A DNA stretch of 18,411 nt, taken from assembly GCA_017387265.1 (NCBI GenBank), contig JAFOFM010000169.1, positions 1 to 18,411 of the forward strand. The letters run 5' to 3'. This document shows, piece after piece, positions 1 through 8,876 of the stretch. The stretch's first letter is position 1; every line of letters starts with the position of its first letter. The notes beneath the pieces were generated by a model, which was not told the DNA's origin, did not search any database, and saw only the letters and a list, made by a program, of their open reading frames with translations. A program made the translations under genes and the position numbers. Origin of the DNA: Peptococcaceae bacterium (lineage in GTDB: Bacteria > Bacillota > Peptococcia > Peptococcales > Peptococcaceae).

Positions 1-87
1 ATTGTCCATCGTAAAGCAGAATTCAGTCCACACGTTTCAGGCTCCCTGCCGTATATTTAGGATATGTATGCTAGGGGAGGAATCACA

Positions 88-936
88 ATGCGTAATTATA
101 ACAAACATCCTTTACGGATATTTATTGGTGTGGGGCATGGGGGATATGACCCCGGTGCGGTGAATAAGACATTAGGACTAACCGAAGCCGGGATTAATTT
201 AACTATTGCCCTTTTAATGGAGCGAGACTTAAAGCGCCACGGTGTGCAGGTGCAGTTAAGTCGCTATACCGATGAAGATGACCGCTTAAAAGAGGAGATT
301 GCCGAGTGTAATGCCTATAACCCCGACTTTGCCGTGGAGATACACACAAATGCCGGAGGCGGCACGGGCTTTGAGGTGTATTACCAGTTAGAGCCGTGGG
401 AGCACAGCAAACTGTCGCTGGAGATGGCAAAACGGTTTGATACAAACGTACAGACGCATTTCGGTGTAAAAACACGAGGCATCAAAACAAACCGCAACCT
501 GGGGTGGCTCAGTCAGGTGCAGGCGCCGTGCGTTTTAGTGGAAAACTTTTTTATTGATGGCGAAAGGGCAGCGTGGTATGCCGAACCTGCGCAGCTGAAA
601 CGATTTGCAAAAGCCTATGTGTGCGCCATATTAGACTATTACGGCATGGCCTATGTGGCCGATAACAGCAGCTGCCAGATGGTGAAATATCAGGTGCTGG
701 ATGCAAACGGCGCAAAAGAATGCGCCTCCCGGGCTGTATTAATAGACGGAAACTGGTACGTACACCTGCGGCAGTTTAGTCAGAATTTAGGTAAAGATGT
801 GCATTATGATAACGGGGCAAATAAAATTACCGTCTATTCGCCGGAAGATTATAAAGTGAGCGAAACAGGTTTTGGTTTATTGCGGATACGGGATTATGAG
901 ACTAGACTGGACCGTGTGATGGCAGGAATTGAATAG
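88..936 (+). CDS. N-acetylmuramoyl-L-alanine amidase (Amidase_3), endolysin-like
   Basis: A 282-residue zinc amidase predicted to cut the bond between N-acetylmuramic acid and the L-alanine of the stem peptide. The Amidase_3 fold occupies about residues 9-195: the GVGHGGYDPG motif supplies zinc ligand H17, E33 lies in LTEAG, H86 in EIHTNA, and the probable catalytic E152 in VLVENFF. There is no signal peptide, which fits a phage-type endolysin needing a holin better than a secreted autolysin. Residues 217-252 resemble the copper-amine-oxidase N-terminal-like (stalk) domain found in many Firmicutes wall proteins, probably a wall-binding module. I chose ATG 88 because GGGGAGG (74-80) lies seven bases upstream; an in-frame ATG at 64 has no such site. 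Leucine is mostly TTA here, unlike the CTG-rich genes downstream, suggesting a different origin. An intrinsic terminator follows directly. The family call is firm; the prophage origin is inference. Confidence 0.88.
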   Translation: MRNYNKHPLRIFIGVGHGGYDPGAVNKTLGLTEAGINLTIALLMERDLKRHGVQVQLSRYTDEDDRLKEEIAECNAYNPDFAVEIHTNAGGGTGFEVYYQLEPWEHSKLSLEMAKRFDTNVQTHFGVKTRGIKTNRNLGWLSQVQAPCVLVENFFIDGERAAWYAEPAQLKRFAKAYVCAILDYYGMAYVADNSSCQMVKYQVLDANGAKECASRAVLIDGNWYVHLRQFSQNLGKDVHYDNGANKITVYSPEDYKVSETGFGLLRIRDYETRLDRVMAGIE

Positions 937-955
937 AGCAGCAAACCGCAGCCAG

Positions 956-987
956 AAAAGCCGTTTCCATAAGGGAACGGCTTTTTT
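956..987 (+). terminator. Intrinsic terminator after the amidase gene
   Basis: An 11-base-pair stem (958-968 with 973-983, one G-U pair) with a four-base ATAA loop is followed by a T-run. It separates the amidase from the priA operon. Confidence 0.9.
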
Positions 988-1042
988 AATCCAGATAATC
1001 TGTGGAAATCTCTGATTTTTCTGGCGATGAAAGCGCAAAATA

Positions 1043-1051
1043 TGGTATAAT
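1043..1051 (+). promoter_or_regulatory. Extended -10 promoter for the priA operon
   Basis: TGGTATAAT is a perfect TATAAT box preceded by TG one base upstream (an extended -10). No convincing -35 hexamer sits at 16-18 bases, which an extended -10 can tolerate. It lies about 36 bases before the priA start and just after the amidase terminator. Confidence 0.65.
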
Positions 1052-1086
1052 ATTATATCTATGCATTAACAGAAAGGAGGGCGTAC

Positions 1087-3531
1087 ATGCTTATACAGGT
1101 AGCAGTAGCACGTAAGCTGGCAGAGCATCGCGACAGGCTCACGTATCGGGTTCCGGTTCATCTGCAGAAAGCAATCGACTGGGGAAGTATGGTGGTAGTG
1201 CCGATGGGGCGCGGCAATCAGCTGGTAAACGGATATGTAACCGGTTTTCTGCCGGAACATCCGGACGATGAAACCGCTTATAAGGATGTTGCTTCGGTGC
1301 AGGAAGCCGAAACCATGCTAAACCGGGAACTGGTGGAGCTGGCTGTCTGGATGAGCGAGTACTACCTCTGTTCGTGCTATTATATACTGGAATATATGCT
1401 GCCGAAGTTTGCGCGCAGCAAAAAGCAGGAGGTTGCTGTCTGGAAGGATGATTCGGCGCTGGCCATGACACGGATGGTGTTTCTGGAAGCGGAGGCGGCA
1501 AAACTTGCGGAAGAAATCCGGGAGCAGGGTGAAATTGCGGTGGAACGCCTGCAGAAAGCATATCCCCATGCCGAAACGCTGCTAAAAGAGCTGGTGCAGG
1601 CGGAGCTGATCTGTATCGAACAGCGCTATCTGCAGAAGGGCGGCGGTAAAACCGAAGCTGTTTATGAAAGCTGTATTGAACCGGATCAGCTGGAGGATGC
1701 TAGGCAGAGGCTGGGCCGGGCGGTAAAACAGTGGGAGCTGCTGCGGTATTTAACGTATGAAGGAGCGACTGACGGAAAAACGCTGAACAGCTACTGGCCG
1801 AATTATCGGAATCTGGTAAACGAGCTGATAAAAAAACAGCTGATACGCCGGAAAACGGTACAGGTACAGCGGTTTCACACCGACCATGCCGTGTTCCGCA
1901 ATGACCGAGAGCTGGTGTTAAATACCGAACAGCAGCAGGCTCTGGATGTGATTTTAGCCAAAGCTGATAGTCCCTGTGCGGAAGAGGTGCTGCTGCACGG
2001 TGTAACCGGAAGCGGCAAAACGGAAGTCTATCTGCGCACCTTGCGCCATGTGCTGGATGAGGGCGGCGGTGCAATGGTTCTGGTGCCGGAGATTGCGCTG
2101 ACGCCGCAGTTAATCGGCCGGTTCCGCGCGGTCTTAGGCGAGTATGTTGAGGTGCTGCACAGCAATATGTCCGATGGTGAGCGGTTTGATGCCTGGCAGA
2201 GGCTGTATCGCGGCCAGACCAGAGTGGTCGTGGGTGTGCGCAGTGCCGTGTTTGCACCGGTAAAAAATCTGCGGCTGATTATTATGGATGAAGAGCATGA
2301 GACCACTTTTAAGCAGTCGGAGCCGGATCCGCGCTATCATGCCCGGGATGTGGCACGCTTTCGTATGGAATATCAGCAGGGTCTTTTACTGTTAGGCAGC
2401 GCCACTCCGTCGGTGCAGAGCTATTATGAAATCCGGCAGAGAGGCACCTTGCTTACCATGCGGCATCGGGCGCAAAAACAGCCGCTTCCTGAGGTGCGGA
2501 TTATAAATATGGCCCGGGAATTTAAAGGCGGCAATCGCAGTATGTTCAGCCCGGTTCTGGCGGATACTATGGAAAACAGTCTGAAAAACGGGGAACAGGT
2601 AATCCTGTTTTTAAACCGGCGGGGGTTTTCCAGTGCTATTGTATGCCGGGAATGCGGTCATACACTGACGTGCGAAAAATGTTCCATTGCGCTGACGTAT
2701 CATAAAGAGCAGAACCTGGCCAAGTGTCACTACTGTGATTACCGGTCGCCGGCACCAGTCCGGTGTCCGAGCTGCGGAAGCCGGTTTATCCGTTATATGG
2801 GCTCCGGTACGGAGCTGGTGGAAGAGGAAGTAAAAAAACGATGGCCCTGGGTGGTAACGGATCGCATGGATCTGGATACCACACAGAATAAAGATGCCCA
2901 CAACAGCATTCTGGAACGGTTTGCCCGCGGAGAAACCCAGGTGCTGATTGGCACGCAGATGGTAGCCAAAGGGCTGGATTTCCCTAATGTTACTACGGTA
3001 GGGGTGCTGGCTGCCGATATGATTTTAAATCTGCCTGATTACAGTGCCGCGGAGCGGACCTTTCAGCTGCTGACACAGGTGGCAGGCAGAGCCGGCAGGG
3101 GCGACAAGCCGGGCAGCGTAATCGTACAGACATACAATCCGGAGCATTACAGCATTCTTGCTGCGCAGATGCACGATTATCAGGCCTTTTACCGCAATGA
3201 GATCCAGATGCGGGAGCTGATGGTCTATCCGCCGTTCTGCTATATGGTGCGGATTCTGGTGAGTGATTTTTCACCGGATGGGCTGCTGGACGGAATGCAG
3301 CGAATGGCAGACGGCATAGCAGAACGCTACCCCGATATCGAACTGCTGGGGCCGTCTGAGGCGCCGGTGTCTATTGTACGAAAACGGCACCGGTTTCATA
3401 TTATTTTAAAGGGCGGCAGTCTGGATTTACTGCGGGAAGCAGCAGAATATGGGCAGAATTTCATGAACTTATCAAGAAAGAGTAAAACTTTGAGAATCCT
3501 TATTGATGTGGAACCATCAAGTGTTTTATAG
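1087..3531 (+). CDS. priA: Primosomal protein N' (replication restart helicase PriA)
   Basis: An 814-residue superfamily 2 DNA helicase that recognises stalled forks and reloads the replicative helicase. The N-terminal part (about 1-270) matches the 3'-end and winged-helix DNA-binding domains. Walker A GVTGSGKTE begins at residue 305, the Walker B/DEAH-type motif is DEEH at 401-404, and GSATPS lies in the helicase core. Eight cysteines at 520, 523, 529, 532, 547, 550, 560 and 563 form the two-zinc module typical of PriA. A QVAGRAGRG motif VI follows. Length is within the usual 730-830 range. AAAGGAGG (1073-1080) precedes ATG 1087. First gene of the priA-def-fmt cluster; nothing appears truncated. 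Confidence 0.97.
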   Translation: MLIQVAVARKLAEHRDRLTYRVPVHLQKAIDWGSMVVVPMGRGNQLVNGYVTGFLPEHPDDETAYKDVASVQEAETMLNRELVELAVWMSEYYLCSCYYILEYMLPKFARSKKQEVAVWKDDSALAMTRMVFLEAEAAKLAEEIREQGEIAVERLQKAYPHAETLLKELVQAELICIEQRYLQKGGGKTEAVYESCIEPDQLEDARQRLGRAVKQWELLRYLTYEGATDGKTLNSYWPNYRNLVNELIKKQLIRRKTVQVQRFHTDHAVFRNDRELVLNTEQQQALDVILAKADSPCAEEVLLHGVTGSGKTEVYLRTLRHVLDEGGGAMVLVPEIALTPQLIGRFRAVLGEYVEVLHSNMSDGERFDAWQRLYRGQTRVVVGVRSAVFAPVKNLRLIIMDEEHETTFKQSEPDPRYHARDVARFRMEYQQGLLLLGSATPSVQSYYEIRQRGTLLTMRHRAQKQPLPEVRIINMAREFKGGNRSMFSPVLADTMENSLKNGEQVILFLNRRGFSSAIVCRECGHTLTCEKCSIALTYHKEQNLAKCHYCDYRSPAPVRCPSCGSRFIRYMGSGTELVEEEVKKRWPWVVTDRMDLDTTQNKDAHNSILERFARGETQVLIGTQMVAKGLDFPNVTTVGVLAADMILNLPDYSAAERTFQLLTQVAGRAGRGDKPGSVIVQTYNPEHYSILAAQMHDYQAFYRNEIQMRELMVYPPFCYMVRILVSDFSPDGLLDGMQRMADGIAERYPDIELLGPSEAPVSIVRKRHRFHIILKGGSLDLLREAAEYGQNFMNLSRKSKTLRILIDVEPSSVL

Positions 3532-3556
3532 TATAAGCAGGATAGTATAAGCAGGA
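3529..3556 (+). repeat. Perfect 14-bp tandem duplication between priA and def
   Basis: The 14-base unit TAGTATAAGCAGGA occurs twice in immediate succession (3529-3542 and 3543-3556). The first copy starts with the TAG stop codon of priA. The second copy leads into the GGAGGAG ribosome binding site of def, and the first copy carries an incomplete version of that site. It looks like a recent slip or duplication event. Confidence 0.95.
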
Positions 3557-3567
3557 GGAGAAGAACG

Positions 3568-4032
3568 ATGGCTATTTATAATATTGTTACAAAAGAGGAT
3601 AAATTATTACGCAAAAAATCTCAGGCGGTACCGGAAATTACTCCAAACGTTATCAAACTGTTAGATCGTATGCAGGAAACCATGTATGCGGCACACGGCG
3701 TTGGTCTGGCTGCACCGCAGGTTGGTATTTTAAAACGTGTAGTTGTAATTGATGTCGGCGAGGAAGGCCCTGGTGTATTACGCTTAATTAACCCTGAAAT
3801 TCTGGAGCGTTCCGGTGTGCAGAATGGTCCAGAAGGCTGCCTGAGCTGCCCTGGCATGTATGGGGATGTAAAACGCAGCCAGTATGTAAAAGTAAAAGCT
3901 CTGAACGAACAGGGCGAAGAAATGATTATCGAAGCAGAAGATTTCCTGGCAAGAGCTTTACAGCACGAAATCGATCATCTGGAAGGGATTCTGTTTATCG
4001 ATACTGCAACTAATCTGGAATATGAGAAATAG
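3568..4032 (+). CDS. def: Peptide deformylase
   Basis: A 154-residue iron/zinc hydrolase that removes the formyl group from the N-terminal formylmethionine of new proteins. All three family motifs are present: motif [11 protein letters not shown] at residues 44-53, motif II EGCLS with metal ligand C91, and motif [12 protein letters not shown] with ligands H133 and H137 and catalytic E134. The length matches the short bacterial type. AGGAGGAG lies upstream of ATG 3568. The gene sits 36 bases after priA and only a few bases before fmt, so the formylating and deformylating enzymes are made from one message. Confidence 0.97.
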   Translation: MAIYNIVTKEDKLLRKKSQAVPEITPNVIKLLDRMQETMYAAHGVGLAAPQVGILKRVVVIDVGEEGPGVLRLINPEILERSGVQNGPEGCLSCPGMYGDVKRSQYVKVKALNEQGEEMIIEAEDFLARALQHEIDHLEGILFIDTATNLEYEK

Positions 4033-4044
4033 GAGGTGGCTCCC

Positions 4045-4986
4045 TTGAGAATCGTATTTATGGGGACACCCGATTTTGCGGTACAGTCTCTGAATGCTCT
4101 GACAGAAGCAGGGCATGATGTGGCGGCGGTTATTACACAGCCCGACCGTCCGAAAGGCCGCGGAAACAAAATGGCCTTTCCGGAAGTAAAAACAAGAGCG
4201 CTGGAACTGAATCTGCCGGTTCATCAGCCGGCCAGCGTAAAGGATGAGGCATTTTTAGAACTCTTAAAAGGCTATGCGCCGGATGTTATTGTGGTTGTGG
4301 CCTTTGGCCGGATTCTGCCGCAGGCTGTTCTGGAACTGCCGCAGTATGGCTGCATTAATGTACACGGCTCTCTTCTGCCGAAATATCGCGGTGCAGCGCC
4401 GATTCAGCGTGCTGTGCTGGATGGATGCAAAGAAAGCGGCGTAACCATTATGCAGATGGATATCGGCATGGATACCGGGGATATGCTGCTGCAGGGCAGT
4501 CTGCCAATCACCGATGAGGATAATACCGGCACCATGTTTGAAAAACTGGCTGTGCTGGGCGGCGAACTGCTGATTCAGACACTGGACGGTCTCAAACAGG
4601 GGACCATTCAGCCTGTGAAACAGAATGAAGCCGAAGCAACCCATGCGGCCCGTATTCTGAAAGAGGATGAAGTGATTGACTGGGCAAAACCGGCGGATGT
4701 GATCTTCTGTCAGATTCGCGGTCTGGCTCCGGCTCCCGGTGCCTACACCATGTGGAACGATCAGCGGCTGAAAATCTGGAAAAGCCGCGTGAACCCAAAA
4801 GAAACCGGAAAAGAGCCGGGTACTTTAGTGGAAATCGGCAAAGACTATCTGCTGGTGCAGACCGGCAAGGGCTGTCTGGAAATTTTAGAACTGCAGCCGG
4901 CCGGCAAAAAAGCAATGCCGGCAAAAGCTTTCTGCAATGGTACCGGTGTGGAAGCCGGCGTACAGTTTGGTGAACTGAATGGATAA
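4045..4986 (+). CDS. fmt: Methionyl-tRNA formyltransferase
   Basis: A 313-residue enzyme that transfers a formyl group from 10-formyltetrahydrofolate to initiator Met-tRNA. The start MRIVFMGTPDFAV is the classic Fmt N-terminus and is read from TTG 4045, eight bases after AGGAGG (4031-4036). A GTG at 4036 is in frame, but it lies inside that ribosome binding site and would add three residues not usual in the family. Catalytic residues N105 and H107 are in NVHGSLLPKYRG and D143 in MDTGD. The C-terminal tRNA-binding domain follows from about residue 205. It overlaps the next gene by eight bases, suggesting translational coupling. Confidence 0.96.
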   Translation: MRIVFMGTPDFAVQSLNALTEAGHDVAAVITQPDRPKGRGNKMAFPEVKTRALELNLPVHQPASVKDEAFLELLKGYAPDVIVVVAFGRILPQAVLELPQYGCINVHGSLLPKYRGAAPIQRAVLDGCKESGVTIMQMDIGMDTGDMLLQGSLPITDEDNTGTMFEKLAVLGGELLIQTLDGLKQGTIQPVKQNEAEATHAARILKEDEVIDWAKPADVIFCQIRGLAPAPGAYTMWNDQRLKIWKSRVNPKETGKEPGTLVEIGKDYLLVQTGKGCLEILELQPAGKKAMPAKAFCNGTGVEAGVQFGELNG

Positions 4987-5737
4987 AGGCAAAAAACGAT
5001 TGTTTATTCTGCTGGGGATGGCAAGCCTGCTGGTATACGGGGCTGTGTTTGGCGGCATCTGGTTTCTGATGACCGCCGCATCTCCGGCGGTGCGCCATAT
5101 TGCGGTAACAGCACTGGCAGCAGGTTTTGTAATGCTGATGATTATTATGCTGCTGGGGCTTGGCTGTCTGGTGCTGGGGCTGTTATCCGGAAGCGGTGCG
5201 GCCTGGGCGCAGAAGCTGGGACGGGGAATTGTAGAGCTCTTTTACCCGATGGTGCACCGGATTGGCCGGTTTGCAGGTATCTCCAAAGAGGAAATTGAGG
5301 ATTCCTATATAAAAATCAATAATCAGATGACCGTTGCAGCCGGGCGCAAGTTCAAGCCGGAGGAAGTTCTGGTACTGGCGCCTCACTGTCTGCAGAATAC
5401 CGGCTGTCCGCATAAAATTACAATCGATGTACATAACTGTCATCGCTGCGGAAAATGCAGTATTGACGGTCTGCTGACCATCGCCGAAGAAACCGGTGTA
5501 AATTTTGTGGTGGCCAGCGGCGGAACCTTTGCCCGCAAATTTGCAAAGGAATACAGCCCGAAAGCGATTGTGGCCATTGCCTGTGAACGGGATCTGACCA
5601 GCGGCATTAAAGATATGAATATGCAGCGTATTCCCGTTGTGGGTGTACTGAACGAGCGGCCGAACGGGCCGTGTCATAATACCGGTGTGCAGCTGTGCAA
5701 GGTGCGGCAGGCTATCGCGTATTTCACAGAAACATAA
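4979..5737 (+). CDS. DUF116 family membrane protein with a cysteine cluster
   Basis: A 252-residue protein of the uncharacterised DUF116 family. Two hydrophobic helices at about residues 7-29 and 40-70 anchor it in the membrane. The soluble part carries C137, C143, C154, C157 and C160; the spacing of the last three (CHRCGKC) suggests metal or iron-sulfur binding. Further cysteines follow at C202, C232 and C240. No enzymatic function is established and I do not propose one. Its ATG lies within the last codons of fmt (eight-base overlap) and a zinc peptidase follows, so it belongs to the fmt operon. The family call rests on the cysteine pattern, length and gene position. Confidence 0.85.
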   Translation: MDKGKKRLFILLGMASLLVYGAVFGGIWFLMTAASPAVRHIAVTALAAGFVMLMIIMLLGLGCLVLGLLSGSGAAWAQKLGRGIVELFYPMVHRIGRFAGISKEEIEDSYIKINNQMTVAAGRKFKPEEVLVLAPHCLQNTGCPHKITIDVHNCHRCGKCSIDGLLTIAEETGVNFVVASGGTFARKFAKEYSPKAIVAIACERDLTSGIKDMNMQRIPVVGVLNERPNGPCHNTGVQLCKVRQAIAYFTET

Positions 5738-5756
5738 TACGTCAGGAGGTTTTCTT

Positions 5757-6446
5757 ATGTTTTTTGGATTCTGGGATTTTGTTTTAATCCCCGCAATTCT
5801 GGTTTCGCTTTATGCATCCAGCAAAGTAAACAGTACCTATAAACAGTATTCGCAGGTGCCTTCTAAAAGAGGCTTTACCGGTGCTGATGTAGCCCGCTTT
5901 ATTTTAAATCAGAACGGTCTGCACGATGTACCGATTGAAGTAACCGGCGGCCATTTAAGCGACCATTACGACCCGCGTGCCCGTGTGGTGCGTCTGTCGC
6001 AGGATGTATACTATGGTTCTTCGCTGGCTTCTCTGGGGGTTGCTGCGCATGAGGTTGGCCATGCTGTGCAGCATGATACCGGCTATCTGCCGCTGTATGT
6101 GCGCAATACGGTAATTCCGGTAACCCAGTTCGGGTCTACTGCGGCAATTCCGCTGTTTATTCTGGGGATTTTTGTGAGCAGTGAAACCCTGATGGGTCTG
6201 GGGATTGTGCTGTTTAGTGCGATTGTATTTTTTCAGATGGTGACTCTGCCGGTGGAATTTAACGCAAGCTCCCGTGCACTGGCAACACTGGGCGGAGAAG
6301 GCTTTTTAGACGAGGTGGAGTTAAAAGGCACCTCCAAAGTGCTGCAGGCAGCGGCCTTAACCTATGTGGCAGCAGCACTGACTTCTGTTATGGAATTACT
6401 GCGTCTGCTTCTGATGTCCGGGATTCTGGGAGGCAGCGATGACTAA
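5757..6446 (+). CDS. Membrane zinc metallopeptidase, YugP-like (Zn_peptidase_2)
   Basis: A 229-residue membrane protein of the Zn_peptidase_2 family (Bacillus YugP type). The zinc motif is HEVGH at residues 98-102 within AAHEVGHAVQHD. The later EFNASSRAL segment is conserved in the family and probably supplies the third ligand. Hydrophobic helices lie at the N-terminus, in the middle (about 118-165) and at the C-terminus. I chose ATG 5757 because AGGAGG lies just upstream; an earlier in-frame ATG at 5685 lies inside the DUF116 gene and lacks a site. Substrates are unknown. The last eight bases overlap rsmB. Confidence 0.9.
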   Translation: MFFGFWDFVLIPAILVSLYASSKVNSTYKQYSQVPSKRGFTGADVARFILNQNGLHDVPIEVTGGHLSDHYDPRARVVRLSQDVYYGSSLASLGVAAHEVGHAVQHDTGYLPLYVRNTVIPVTQFGSTAAIPLFILGIFVSSETLMGLGIVLFSAIVFFQMVTLPVEFNASSRALATLGGEGFLDEVELKGTSKVLQAAALTYVAAALTSVMELLRLLLMSGILGGSDD

Positions 6447-7794
6447 AAAACAGCCTGGAAGCCGTGAACTGGCTTTGCAAATCTTATACCAGGTGAACGA
6501 GGAAGGGGCTTATGCGAATCTGGCTTTAGACAAAGCCCTTTTTCCATGTACCTGGCTGGACCCGCGCGACAGAGGCTTTATTACCGAAATTGTGTATGGG
6601 TCGGTTAAAAACAGAGGCAAACTGGATTATGTACTGAATCAGTTTGCCAGCACCAAAGTAAATAAAATGGATAAATGGACCCGCAATCTTCTGCGGCTGT
6701 CTCTGTATCAGATTTTATTTTTAGATAAAGTGCCCGATTCGGCTGCCGTAAATGAGGCAGTAAAACTGGCCAAACACTATGGCCATGTGGACAAGTTTGT
6801 AAACGCGGTGCTGCGTAATATTCTGCGCGGCATGGATGGGATTCAGTGGCCGGATAAAGCCAAAGACCCGGTGCAGTATCTGATGGTGCAGTATTCTTTC
6901 CCGCAGTGGATGGTGGAACGTTTTATCCGTCAGTACGGGCTGGAAGATGCCGAACGGTTATGTGACTGGTATAATCAGCCGGCAGCTATGTGGATTCGTA
7001 CCAACACCTTAAAAACAACTCGTGCCGAATTAAAACAGATTCTTGAAAAAGAGGGCCTCACCGTTAGTGAGAGCCGTCATACACCGGAAGGTTTAAAAAT
7101 CGAGAATGCGGTAAATCTGCACAAACTGAAATCTTTTCAGCAGGGGCTGTTCACCGTACAGGATGAAAGCTCCATGCTGGTGGCATTAGCGGCGGAACCG
7201 GCTCCAGGGCAGCGTGTTCTGGATGTGTGCAGTGCACCGGGCGGCAAAACAACCCATATGGCACAGCTGATGAAAAACAAAGGCACCATTTATGCCTGCG
7301 ATATTCATAAACACCGTCTGGATTTAATTGCAGAAAACTGCAAGCGTCTGGGCATCAGCAATGTAGAGCTGGTGCAGCAGGACGGTACAAAGCTGACAAA
7401 ACGCTGGCAGGAACCTTTTGATGTGGTTCTGTGCGATGTTCCGTGCTCCGGGCTCGGGGTATTAGGCCGCAGAGCTGATGCCCGCTGGGCGAAAGAATCG
7501 GAGGATATTGCCGGCTTATGCAAAATTCAGAAAAAAATTCTGGAAGAAGCAGCGCAGCTGGTAGTACCGGGCGGTACTCTGATCTACAGTACCTGCACCA
7601 TTGCGCCGGAAGAAAACCAGGAGATGGTGAAGGCATTTATCAGCGAACATCCTGAGTATGAACTGGATGAGACACTCACCGACTGCTGGCTGGATGTCGA
7701 CAAAGAAGAAACCGGGTATGTGCAGTTCCTGCCGTTTATCGATGATATGGATGGATTCTTCATCGCGCGCATGATGCGCAGGGAGGAAGCATAA
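6439..7794 (+). CDS. rsmB: 16S rRNA (cytosine-967-C5)-methyltransferase
   Basis: A 451-residue protein made of an N-terminal NusB-like RNA-binding domain (about 5-140) and a C-terminal SAM-dependent RNA m5C methyltransferase domain. The SAM-binding motif DVCSAPGGKT begins at residue 262. The two cysteines of the m5C mechanism are C336 in PCSG and C386 in STCTIAPEEN. The length is typical of RsmB. The ATG lies eight bases inside the zinc peptidase gene, and the TAA stop shares one base with the rlmN ATG, so coupled translation is likely. Confidence 0.96.
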   Translation: MTKKQPGSRELALQILYQVNEEGAYANLALDKALFPCTWLDPRDRGFITEIVYGSVKNRGKLDYVLNQFASTKVNKMDKWTRNLLRLSLYQILFLDKVPDSAAVNEAVKLAKHYGHVDKFVNAVLRNILRGMDGIQWPDKAKDPVQYLMVQYSFPQWMVERFIRQYGLEDAERLCDWYNQPAAMWIRTNTLKTTRAELKQILEKEGLTVSESRHTPEGLKIENAVNLHKLKSFQQGLFTVQDESSMLVALAAEPAPGQRVLDVCSAPGGKTTHMAQLMKNKGTIYACDIHKHRLDLIAENCKRLGISNVELVQQDGTKLTKRWQEPFDVVLCDVPCSGLGVLGRRADARWAKESEDIAGLCKIQKKILEEAAQLVVPGGTLIYSTCTIAPEENQEMVKAFISEHPEYELDETLTDCWLDVDKEETGYVQFLPFIDDMDGFFIARMMRREEA

Positions 7795-8855
7795 TGGAAA
7801 AACAGGATTTACGAAATATGCAGCTGGATGAAATGACAGCGCTTTTAAAAGAGCTGGGGCAGCCGGCCTTTCGTGCAAAACAGCTTTTTGGCTGGATTCA
7901 CGAAAAACAGGTGCGGGAGATCAGCCAGATGCATAATCTGGGCAAAAATCTGCTGGAGCAGCTGGAAGCCCATTGTACCATTACTCCGATGAAACTGGAA
8001 CGCAAACAGGTATCCAGCGACGGAACTGAAAAATTCCTGTTTCAGCTGGAAGACGGCAACTATGTGGAATGTGTTCTGATGCGCTATCGCGGGGATATGA
8101 GCAAACAGCGCAATACGCTGTGCATCTCCAGCCAGGTTGGCTGTGCCATGGGCTGTACATTCTGCGCGACCGGGCAGGGCGGCTTTGTACGCAATCTGAC
8201 CGCTGGTGAAATTTTAAGCCAGGTGTACGAAGTAAACCATCTGCTTTTAGAGGAAGGGGATACCCTTCCGGTAGGCAATGTGGTATTTATGGGCATGGGG
8301 GAACCGCTGCACAATTTAGATAATGTGCGTAAAACCATCAGCCTGTTAAATGATCCGCAGGGGCAGCAGATCGGGATTCGCCGTATGACGGTATCCACCT
8401 GCGGGGTCGTGCCGAAAATGCGTGAACTGGCTGACGAAAAACTGGATATCGTAATGGCGGTGTCGCTCCATGCACCAAATGACGAACAGCGTTCCAGTGT
8501 TATGCCGGTGAATAATTCCTGGCCGCTGGCAAAGCTGATGGATGCCTGCCGCTATTATCAGATGCAGACAAAGAACCGCATTACGTTTGAATATGCGCTG
8601 ATTGCCGGTTTTAATGATCAGCCGGTCCATGTGCAGCAGCTGAAAAATCTGCTGAAAGGTCTGGACTGTCATTTAAATATTATTCCGGTAAATCCGGTAG
8701 CAAATACAGCACAGTTCAGCCGGCCGGATAAAAAACAGGTGGCCGCTTTTGTAAAAGCGCTGCAGAATGCCGGCTTAAAAGCCAGCGTGCGCGAGGAAAA
8801 AGGCACCGATATCGACGGCGCCTGCGGACAGCTGCGCGGCAAAATGCTGAAATAA
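7794..8855 (+). CDS. rlmN: Dual-specificity 23S rRNA/tRNA (adenine-C2)-methyltransferase
   Basis: A 353-residue radical SAM enzyme that makes 2-methyladenosine in 23S rRNA (E. coli A2503) and in some tRNAs. The 4Fe-4S ligands are C117, C121 and C124 in CAMGCTFC. The mechanistic cysteines are C110 (seven residues before the cluster, as in E. coli) and C344 in GACGQLRG. GMGEP, a SAM-contact motif, is also present. GGGAGG precedes the ATG. No terminator follows. In many Firmicutes rlmN is followed by the PP2C phosphatase/Ser-Thr kinase/rsgA genes; here the next element is a structured RNA. Confidence 0.97.
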   Translation: MEKQDLRNMQLDEMTALLKELGQPAFRAKQLFGWIHEKQVREISQMHNLGKNLLEQLEAHCTITPMKLERKQVSSDGTEKFLFQLEDGNYVECVLMRYRGDMSKQRNTLCISSQVGCAMGCTFCATGQGGFVRNLTAGEILSQVYEVNHLLLEEGDTLPVGNVVFMGMGEPLHNLDNVRKTISLLNDPQGQQIGIRRMTVSTCGVVPKMRELADEKLDIVMAVSLHAPNDEQRSSVMPVNNSWPLAKLMDACRYYQMQTKNRITFEYALIAGFNDQPVHVQQLKNLLKGLDCHLNIIPVNPVANTAQFSRPDKKQVAAFVKALQNAGLKASVREEKGTDIDGACGQLRGKMLK

Positions 8856-8864
8856 AATAAGAAG

Positions 8865-8870
8865 TATTAT
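8865..8870 (+). promoter_or_regulatory. -10 box of the structured RNA
   Basis: TATTAT lies seven bases before the first base of the long closing stem (8877). The corresponding -35 position falls in the end of rlmN and is poor, so support comes mainly from its exact placement. Confidence 0.45.
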
Positions 8871-8876
8871 AAAACA

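Noticed and set aside
1..87. Promoter or attachment site before the amidase gene
   Set aside because: No convincing -35/-10 pair or repeat is visible in the short upstream stretch; the left boundary of any prophage lies outside the window.
1700..2257. 185-codon minus-strand reading frame opposite priA
   Set aside because: Its Arg/His/Pro/Ala-rich composition is typical of an antisense shadow of a GC-rich coding region, and the PriA helicase motifs lie on the other strand.
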